From the NCBI GenBank assembly GCA_032164245.1, contig JAVMKO010000005.1, positions 41,382,133 to 41,446,132 of the forward strand: a DNA stretch of 64,000 nucleotides, written 5' to 3'. The notes beneath the pieces were generated by a model that did no database searches, had not been told where the DNA came from, and saw only the letters and a list, made by a program, of their open reading frames with translations. Shown in pieces: positions 57,373-64,000 of the stretch. A program made the translations under genes and the position numbers. This DNA is from Sternotherus odoratus. Its lineage: Eukaryota; Chordata; Testudines; Kinosternidae. Position 1 is the first letter of the stretch. Each line of letters begins with the position of its first letter.

Positions 57373-58615
57373 AGTCCCTATTATGTGGTTTGACTCTAAG
57401 CCATTGCCGCTAAACTCTATATAACTGGCAGCCCGCCTCATCTTCTCTCTCTTTCTCTCTCAGTGCAAATGATAGGGGCCTGGGATACCCACATCTCTGT
57501 CTGCACCCTTGAAGCAGTGAGTGTGAAACATGGCAGCATCAGGCATAGCCGATGGCATAGAGCTATTACATATTCTCAGGGCAGTTGATGTCCATTAAAC
57601 ATTTGAGTGACATTGGAACAATGTACTAAATATCTACATTAGGTATCTAGCAAATCTTAATAAAAAAAATGCCGACAAGAATGTAAATTGCACATACAAT
57701 TGTGATAACGAGCTGCAGATAACATTAAAGAGATCGTATCAATTTAATGCAAGTTTAGTGCCAAGCTCTGTGATCGGCTCTTTAAAGAGCAATCCTTGTT
57801 AGGCAGTGGAATTTCAGCAGAAATTATGTAAATTGCCCGAGCCTTCTATACCAGCCGTCTCTAAACCTACAACCTCGAGCTTCAAGAAACTGTCTGCTTC
57901 CTGGGGATGAATGAGAAGCTGCCTGGTTGCCATAATATTGATGATATCCTCTGTGTTTTAAAAGAGGCTGCCCAAGCCTGTTGGCCTTTGGGTGCCTAAC
58001 AAACTAGACTTAAAAATACACCTTGCCACAGAGACAGCCCTCTCAGTAGATTCCAGAACCCGAGCAATGCACTTGCCAGCATGTAATCATGTGACTACCC
58101 ACAAGACAAGTGAAACTGATGGAAGCAAAAGTCTTTCCCCAGGAGCACGCCTTGCTTGGACACTGGTTTCTATTGCAGAGTGACTGGATACAGTGGTCCT
58201 AGGCTTCATGTTCTACTATTTAAGAGCTTGACTTACAGTAGCCAAATAATGAGGTAATGATGTTACAGACACTACGTGGGCAAAGACATTGTCTGCAGCA
58301 GCATGAGAATAGCATTTGAGGGTAGATTTGAACAATCCCATAACCCAGCCTAGAACTTGCAGATTGGTATTTCTATCTATGCTAATTCTTACAACAGTCT
58401 CCTGTGTCTTCTGGGCCAACTGACTTCTTTCCCTCTTAAATCTCTTCTTTAGAGGCCACAATTTCCATCCTATAGTCTTTTGATTTCTCCATTCCCCTTG
58501 CATCTACTGAGATGAATTCAGCCAAATAAGACAATTTTAAAATATTGTCAGAGCTGTGCAGTCAGTCTCGAGCACTGTGTGACTGTGGTCCCCTTAGGTC
58601 AGGGCATGAGTTGTA
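57373..58615. other. Intronic sequence with a possible conserved block
   Basis: A CT run lies near 57440-57465. The block 57580-57840 is AT-rich, repeat-free and keeps several CpGs (TAACGAG, GATCGT, GATCGG, CCCGAG), with TTTAATGCAAG and ATGTAAATTG words. It is the best candidate in the window for a conserved non-coding regulatory element, but this is inference from composition alone. Confidence 0.35.
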
Positions 58616-58624
58616 AGTGAAGGA

Positions 58625-59271
58625 TCTGCTGCATTGCCAGCAGATTGAGGGAAGTGATTATTCCCCTCTATTCTGGAATGGGGAGGCCACATCTGGAGTA
58701 TTGCATCCAGTTTTCGGTCCCTGTCACAGGGTCTGTGCCGGTCCTGTGTTCTCTTGCCTGAATAAAGGTCTTGACACCCTTTCTTGGTGCAGCACCCAAG
58801 TGTCCTTTATTTTACAGTGTTTATACTTGTGGCTTTGGTGCTATATACAGTGCTCCCCTCAATCCCCTGACAGTTACCCCACTGTCTTAGCTGCTGGATC
58901 TCCAGGCAGTAGGGAGACTGCCTCCTGTTCCCTGCCTGGCCTCCTCCTGACTGTGAGTCAGGGGTTATTCTAGACCTCTCAGCTACTAGCTGCAGCTGTA
59001 GCCCTTTAACCCTGCCTAGCTCTGTGAGCTAGCACTAATTAGGGCTTTCACCTGGGTCTCCTGCCGGCCCCGGCCCCTGAGCCTCCTGCCAGCAAGCAGG
59101 GTTTACTTGACAGAGGCAGGGCATTCTAGGGATTTTCACCCCAACCCTGCCACAGTCCCCCACTACAGAAAGGGTATGGACAATTGGAGCGAGTCCTGCG
59201 GAAGGCAACTAAAATGATTAGAGGGCTGGAGCATGTGACTTACAAGGAGAAGCTGTGGGAGCTGGGGTTAT
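58625..59271 (+). mobile_element. CR1 LINE fragment, broken by two insertions
   Basis: CTGGAATGGGGAGGCCACATC, then TGGAGTATTGCATCCAGTTTT (58673-58714), and after 59155 CCCCCACTACAGAAAGGGT, GAAGGCAACTAAAATGATTA and GAGAAGCTGTGGGAGCTGG, are the standard order of the CR1 ORF2 3' region. It is interrupted at 58722-59154 by an LTR and cut at 59272-59274 (TTA) by Harbinger C; the remainder would lie past the window end. Confidence 0.85.
58722..59154 (-). mobile_element. Solo LTR with 5 bp duplication
   Basis: Ends TGTCACAGGG and CCCTGCCACA are flanked by GTCCC at 58717-58721 and 59155-59159; removing it restores the CR1 sequence. On the minus strand it shows TATATAG (about 58848) and TATAAACACTGTAAAATAAAGG-type sequence (about 58810), so promoter and polyadenylation signals lie in that orientation. 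It is 433 bp with no internal region or coding sequence: the product of recombination between two LTRs. Confidence 0.93.
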
Positions 59272-59624
59272 TTAGGGTATGTCTTCACTACAGCAGTAGA
59301 TCGATTTCCTTTAAGTCGATTTTTTAAAGCAGACTGTATAGAGTCGATTTTGTGTGTCCCCACAAAGCACAACAAGTCGACAGTGTCTGTCCGCACAACT
59401 GTTGCAAGCGTCGACATAGCGAGCGTTGCACTGTGGGTACCTATCCCACAGTTCCCGGAGTCCCCAGCAGGCACCATTTCGAGTGCTGCACTATGGGTAG
59501 GCATTTCATAATTTCGCGCCCTTTTTTTGCTCCGCCGACCCCATTTCGAGCGGTGCACTGTGGGTAGGCATCCCATTATTCGCGCTCTTTCTCCGCGCCT
59601 CGCTAACGCCGTAGCGCGGCAAGC

Positions 59625-60944
59625 ATGGAGCCTGCTGATGCCACCGCTGCAGTACTGGCCGTTGTGAGGACCTCGCGCACTGTTGTGGATTTTATGCTGT
59701 ACCGTCTGCAGAGGAATGCGATCCGGAGACAACTGCGCTTTCCAGAAGCTGACGACAGTGATGAGGAGATGGACCTGGACGTGCACAGCAGGGACAGGGA
59801 CACTGCGGTTTTTGGAAGTAGGGCGACCGACAATCTGGCAAATTTGGTGGCAATGGGGCAGGCTCATGCCATGGAACGCCGATTGTGGGCCAGGGAAACA
59901 AGCACTGACTGGTGGGATCGCATAGTGCTGTGGGTTTGGGATGACTCCCAGTGGCTCAGAAACTTTTGCATGCGTAAGGGCACGTTCATGGAACTTTGTG
60001 ACTTGCTTTCCCCGGCCCTCCGGCGCAAGAATACCAGAATGAGAGCGGCCCTCACAGTGGAGAAGCGAGTGGCGATAGCCCTCTGGAAGCTTGCAACACC
60101 AGACAGCTACCGGTCAGTTGAGAATCAGTTTGGGGTGGGTAAATCTACAGTGGGGTCTGCTGTGATGCAAGTAAGCAGAGCAATCGTCGAGCTGCTGCTA
60201 CCCAGGGTTATAAACCTTGGAAACCTGCAATCAACAATAGATGGCTTTGCCGCCATGGGATTCCCTAACTGTGGTGGGGCTATAGATGGGACTCATATCC
60301 CTGTCCTGGCACCGGACAACGAGGCCGCAGAGTACAGACACCGGAAGGGATATTATTCTATGGTCATGCAAGCAGTGGTTGACCACAAGGGACGTTTCAC
60401 CAACCTGTACGTGGGGTGGCCGGGAAAGCTTCATGATGCTCGTGTTTTCAGGAACTCTAGGATTTTTAGACAGCTGCAGCAAGGGATTTTCTTCCCCGAC
60501 CAGAAAATTTCCGTGGGGGTGTGTGTGGAAATGCCGATTGTTATCATTGGGGATCCAGCCTACCCCCTAATGCCCTGGTTTATGAAGCCCTACACAGGAG
60601 CACTGGACAGGGGTCAGGAGCTGTTCAACTACAGGCTGAGCAAGTGCAGGATGGCAGTAGAGGGTGCATTTGGCCGTCTGAAGGGGCGATGGCGTTCATT
60701 ACTTATTCGCTCAGACATCAGCGAGAGAAATATCCCCATTGTTATTGCTGCTTGCTCAGTGCTCTACAATCTCTGTGAGAGCAGGGGGGAAACGTTTATG
60801 GCGGGCTGGGAGGCAGAGGCAAATTTCCTGTCCGCTGCTTACCAGCAGCCAAACAGCAGGGAAAGTAGAAGAGCGCACCATCACGTGCTGCGCCTCAGGG
60901 ATGCCTTGAAAACCAGTTTTATGAGTGCCCAAGATGGCGTTTGA
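59625..60944 (+). CDS. Harbinger transposase, intact, 439 residues
   Basis: This is a DDE nuclease of the PIF/Harbinger (DDE_Tnp_4) group that would cut the element ends and target TTA. The frame is uninterrupted from ATG 59625, with an acidic N-terminal segment (residues 41-52). Landmarks are ETSTDWWDRI (91-100), the HTH-like VENQFGVGKSTVG (165-177), GAIDGTHIP with catalytic Asp221, HDAR with Asp271, GDPAYPL with Asp310, and VEGAFGRLK with catalytic Glu346. Length and motif spacing are normal for the family. AATAAA lies at 61029-61034, some 85 bp after the stop. No premature stop or frameshift was found, so the protein may be functional, although the partner Myb gene in this copy has a stop. 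Confidence 0.93.
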   Translation: MEPADATAAVLAVVRTSRTVVDFMLYRLQRNAIRRQLRFPEADDSDEEMDLDVHSRDRDTAVFGSRATDNLANLVAMGQAHAMERRLWARETSTDWWDRIVLWVWDDSQWLRNFCMRKGTFMELCDLLSPALRRKNTRMRAALTVEKRVAIALWKLATPDSYRSVENQFGVGKSTVGSAVMQVSRAIVELLLPRVINLGNLQSTIDGFAAMGFPNCGGAIDGTHIPVLAPDNEAAEYRHRKGYYSMVMQAVVDHKGRFTNLYVGWPGKLHDARVFRNSRIFRQLQQGIFFPDQKISVGVCVEMPIVIIGDPAYPLMPWFMKPYTGALDRGQELFNYRLSKCRMAVEGAFGRLKGRWRSLLIRSDISERNIPIVIAACSVLYNLCESRGETFMAGWEAEANFLSAAYQQPNSRESRRAHHHVLRLRDALKTSFMSAQDGV

Positions 60945-61066
60945 GAACCCGTTCCCTTGCTCTGCTTGGCCCTAAGCCTGCCGTCCTTGCACCCTCTTTC
61001 CCTCCCCCGTCCCGATGCTTGCAGAGGAAATAAATTCACTGTTTTAAAAATCATGCTTTCTTTATT

Positions 61067-61457
61067 CAGTAAAACCTCCATTTAACGGACTAATTTGGGC
61101 GAGGGGGTGTCCGTTAAATCAAAAAGTCTGTTATTTAATAATAATAAAAAATGAGCTGTCGGAGCAGCAGCCCGCCCGCCACAGGGTCGGGGCGACAGCT
61201 CCGCAGCCCGCCCGCTGCCGGGACCCAGGCGGCAGCCGGGAGCCGGCAGCCAGCCCTCCCGGGTCCCGGCTGGTGGGACCTGGGTGGCAGCGGGGAGCCG
61301 GCAGCCAGCCCGCCCGCTGCCTGGACCCAGGCGGCAGCCGGGAGCCGGCTGCCAGCCTGCCAGAAATGGATCAGGAATGCATCAGACTTGCTCAGAAATT
61401 TTGTCCGTTGCATCCGAAGTCAGTTAAATTGAGGTCCGTTAAATCGAGGGTTTACTG
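61067..61457. mobile_element. MITE with Tigger-like ends inside Harbinger C
   Basis: CAGTAAAACCTCCATTTAACG and CGTTAAATCGAGGGTTTACTG are inverted repeats. GTCCGTTAAATC and CCGTTGCATCCG repeats lie just inside. The core (61155-61365) is tandem GGCAGCCGGGAGCCGGCAGCC units. The flanking dinucleotides (TT/TT) do not show the expected TA, so the target is uncertain. Confidence 0.78.
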
Positions 61458-61596
61458 TTGCTTCATCACAAACACAAATACAGGGGATCACTGGCAAGGT
61501 AGCCCAGAACGGGGTGGGGGAGGAGGGAAACCAGCAGTCGCAGTGGTGGAGGAGTGGAGAGAGAAGGGGGGGAGGGGGGAGAGGAGGGGGGCCAAG

Positions 61597-61724
61597 ACAC
61601 AGCAGCTTTTAAAAGTCTTTTGATAAATTCATCCTGCTGCTGCTTGTCCTGGCTTGTGGGACACAGCAGCTTTTTAAAGTCTTTTGATAAATTCATCCTG
61701 TTGCTGCTTGTGCTGGCTTGTGGG
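61597..61724. repeat. 65 bp tandem duplication
   Basis: GACACAGCAGCTTTTAAAAG through GCTTGTGG is repeated immediately with a few differences (TTCATCCTGCTGC versus TTCATCCTGTTGC). Two units. Confidence 0.85.
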
Positions 61725-61825
61725 GTAGAGTGGATCAGTCCCCGGAGCTCTCACCCCCCCCCTCGCCCCGGGTTCTCACCCCGCGTTTGGGTGGGGAAGC
61801 TATGGGACTTGGGGAGGGGTGTTGT

Positions 61826-62540
61826 GCAGAAAACTACACAGGATCTTTTCAGGGGATAAGACAAGAATGTCACGTTTATTATAATACAATAATCAATAGC
61901 TAATATTTAATACCTATGTGTACACAACACACACACACACCAGATGTTCTGCAGCTGCTATATAGTTACCCGTCCTGAACGTAGCTTGAGTCCGTGGCTT
62001 GGGTTTGCAGCTTGGGTTCGTAGCTTGTGTCGGCTAACTGGCCAAGAGAGCCTGGCACAAGGAGGGGTTGGGTCTCTGTCGGGCGCGCACCAATACCCCT
62101 TGGTGTTGGCAGCAGAAGGTTACCCAAAGTCTGCTAGCTCACCCATCCTTTTTATAGGGTTTCAGTTTGAATTTAAAATCTGTAGGTCTTGCTGTGTCAT
62201 GCTGCCTCTGGGATCTGTTGATTGATTATCCGTCAATTGCAGACATGACTTTCAGCCTGGGACCTGGCTTTGATGTTTCTTCAATTTGGACTTTTGTTCT
62301 TTTTCTTTAAGGTTCTCCTTTTGCTTTGTTCTTCAGCAGTTGGTGTTCACACTTTTTCATCAGGACAGGCTGGAGGTTAATTCCATCATCCATGCATATC
62401 TCATTCACACATCTAAACTAATTAGGTTACATCAGGGTTTTGTAGACAAAGTGGAGTGAACATTTTAAAATGGAGTTTAAGACAGGAGTAAAAAAAAATG
62501 GAGTCTGAGTTACAATATGGAAACAAACACAATATGAAAC
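61826..62540 (-). mobile_element. Possible antisense LTR insertion in Harbinger C
   Basis: Read on the minus strand the segment begins near TGTAACTCAGACTCCATTTT and ends with a TAATAAACGTGACATTC polyadenylation-like region, then GTTTTCTGCACAACA. That is an LTR-like organisation. No target duplication could be identified, so it may be another kind of insertion. A short (AC)n lies at 61925-61941. Confidence 0.4.
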
Positions 62541-62574
62541 ATGAACAATTTACAAACAATTTCATTTCTCAGTT

Positions 62575-63006
62575 CTACAGGGGGGGGAGGTGGTTACACA
62601 GAGGCTGCAGAGGCAATCTTTGGTCCTGCTTCAGCTCCACCAGACACCTCAGCTCCACCAGACACCTCAGCATGTCTCTTTGGTCCTCAATTATCCGGAG
62701 CAAAGCATCCATCCGCGTTTCTTCACGTTCCTGTCGTCTTTCTTCGCCCTCCAGTTGTCTTTGTTCGCGCTCCAGCCACATTTCTTCCCTCTTTTCTGCT
62801 GCGTCTCTTGATTCCTACCTTGACTGGAGCAATCTTTCCCTCCATTCCATCTGGCGGGTTGCCTCAGCGCGCGAGTTTTCCAGTAGTTCATTGAACATAT
62901 CATCGCGCGTTTTCTTTTTACACTTTCGTATCTGTGATGCACGGCGTGAGGAGCGGGACGGGGGATTTTGAGATAGTTGTGCAGTTGTGGGCAAAGAAAG
63001 GTTCAA
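62575..63006 (-). pseudogene. Harbinger C Myb-like protein, exon 2, one stop
   Basis: It reads TLNLSLPTTAQLSQNPPSRS, then KCKKKTRDDMFNELL and WRERLLQSR, a TAG at 62815-62817, and continues in the same frame with ESRDAAEKREEMWLEREQ, MDALLRIIEDQRDML and a stop at 62575. The charged coiled-coil-like composition matches exon 2 of A and B. The expected AG acceptor before the first codons is not seen (AT instead), another possible lesion. Exon 1 is outside the window. Confidence 0.75.
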
Positions 63007-63614
63007 GGTTATGAGATAGATGCATTCTCGGACGGATCATAATGGGAGTACTATGCAACTGGCAACCTCAGTATTCAGAGGCCTGATATGATTTCTGTAC
63101 AAGGTCATATTCCACACCTAAAAGTGACTGAATGGCTCACAGAAAAGTCACAGCATCTCACACACATATGCGAGCCTCAGCCTCAACACGGCTTCTGAAA
63201 TCATCCATGCAGCCAGCCATGGTAAGCTGAAATCCATATTTAAAAGAAGCACTTGGATATTCTAGAGTAACCCCACCCCCTTCCCCCCACCACGTGGATT
63301 CCTCCTCCCCCCACTGCGTGGCTCCCAGTGAACCGCGAACTGCAAAACAAAAAAAAATCTCTCGCTAAGGGCTGGCTGGGTTGGGGGCCGAAGGGCGTTG
63401 GGAGCGTGTTCGGTCTTAAGCAGAAGCACCCGCTTGCAGACTCTTCAAAATCCCTGCTAGCTACCGCTACGGGCTGGCGGGGGGGCGGGTGCGCATTCGG
63501 GGGGTGGGGAGGGGGAGGACCCGCACGCGGTCGGTCTTCAGCGGAAAAGATTACTTTGCAGCTGGGAACCTTTATCTCCCTACTAATTGCAGTCCGTATT
63601 TCAAACAGGCAACC

Positions 63615-63905
63615 ATGAATGACATCACTTTGCTTAGAATTTCTCAGAGAGATAGAGAACGCGTGCTGCTTGAGTCACTGCAAAGTCCTGGTCCATTCGC
63701 CGCAATGCTAGCCTGCTCAATGATACCAGACTATTTACTACTTTCGTGGAGTGGGATGGTCTCCTATCACGGGGGGCCACATAAGGCGGCTCTCCCCAAA
63801 AATCTGGTGCGGAAGATTCATCGCTACCTCCTGGATAGCTTCATTGAGATGTCCGTAGAGAACTTCCGGTCAATACCGGAGTATATTGACAAACTCTTTG
63901 AGTAG
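63615..63905 (+). CDS. Harbinger third ORF (ORF3), copy C, intact, 96 codons
   Basis: Open from ATG 63615 (context AACCATGA) to TAG 63903-63905, with its own AATAAA at 63957-63962. TTTCAAACAG directly precedes GCAACCATG and is a good acceptor. Compared with B it keeps DI-LLR near the start, SPGPFAA (24-30), LPKNLVRKIHRYLLDSF (60-76) and IPEYIDKLF (87-95), with many other residues changed. Retention across families this different suggests selection on the protein. It lies on the transposase strand, upstream of Myb exon 2 in the antisense gene's terms, as in A and B. Function unknown. Confidence 0.78.
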   Translation: MNDITLLRISQRDRERVLLESLQSPGPFAAMLACSMIPDYLLLSWSGMVSYHGGPHKAALPKNLVRKIHRYLLDSFIEMSVENFRSIPEYIDKLFE

Positions 63906-64000
63906 AAACTGACCAGCAATGAAAGCACGCTAAGTCCTTAGGGCAAGTTAATCATTAATAAATGCTTCCTTTAAAAATCATGAGTCATGTAATCCCTTAA

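Larger units (their letters stand above)
59275..64000 (+). mobile_element. PIF/Harbinger transposon, copy C (runs off the window)
   Basis: It starts GGGTATGTCTTCACTACAGC after target TTA (59272-59274) inside CR1. It belongs to a different family from A and B by its termini and gene sequences, but has the same order: transposase (+), Myb-like exon 2 (-), ORF3 (+). It is itself interrupted by a MITE (61067-61457) and probably by an antisense LTR (about 61826-62540). The right terminus and Myb exon 1 should lie beyond 64000. Confidence 0.9.

Noticed and set aside
59275..60944. Copy C transposase as a domesticated host gene (HARBI1-like)
   Set aside because: It lies inside an element with a clear TTA-flanked terminus, with Myb and ORF3 companions, in a recent insertion within CR1.
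1..64000. CRISPR arrays, operons, ribosome binding sites, tRNA or rRNA genes
   Set aside because: The DNA is vertebrate nuclear. Tandem repeats are minisatellites without spacer structure, and tRNA-like stretches are SINE heads without a complete cloverleaf.

Overview
This is a 64 kb piece of vertebrate nuclear DNA, most likely from a cryptodiran turtle. The reasons are a tRNA-derived Pol III SINE of the turtle type, CR1 LINE fragments, a long DIRS element with typical reptilian termini, and several PIF/Harbinger and hAT families. The only host coding sequence I can support is one 117 bp exon (28819-28935, + strand) matching the N-terminal region of the calcium-channel subunit alpha-2/delta-2 (CACNA2D2). 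I read the window as two very large CACNA2D2 introns flanking that exon, filled with nested mobile elements.

Layout. 370-1845: a SINE split by a 1.34 kb Harbinger MITE (432-1775, TTA duplications) with a GC-rich palindromic core. 3302-7338: Harbinger A, about 4 kb, with a broken transposase, a broken antisense Myb-like gene and an intact small third ORF. 8.9-31 kb: mostly unique intron sequence with short MITEs, hAT relics, an LTR (20575-21391), a hAT MITE with a perfect 8 bp duplication (18074-18665), and the exon. 32038-33001: another hAT MITE with a perfect 8 bp duplication. 37270-38052: an element carrying what looks like the promoter and first coding exon of a GRK4/5/6-type kinase gene. 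It is fused to Harbinger B (38053-41194), which abuts a nearly full-length but inactivated DIRS (41196-47036). 50-54 kb: a hAT relic, a small MITE, and a TA-target TIR element (51302-52882) splitting a LINE ORF2. 54340-57093: a second, inverted copy of the GRK-carrying element with a Tigger-type MITE inside. 58.6 kb to the end: a CR1 fragment broken first by a solo LTR (58722-59154, GTCCC duplication) and then by Harbinger C (59275 to beyond the window), which has an intact 439-residue transposase.

Two observations stand out. First, all three Harbinger elements, from two clearly divergent families, carry an intact 96-100 codon ORF on the transposase strand. In copies A and B it lies inside the intron of the antisense Myb-like gene, and in all three copies an AG splice-acceptor-like site lies just before the ATG. 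This looks like an undescribed third Harbinger protein. Second, two copies of a GGCTGACC-ended element carry a CpG-rich promoter plus a GRK-like first exon, which suggests capture and amplification of a host gene start by a DNA transposon. All assignments come from reading the sequence; no database search was run.
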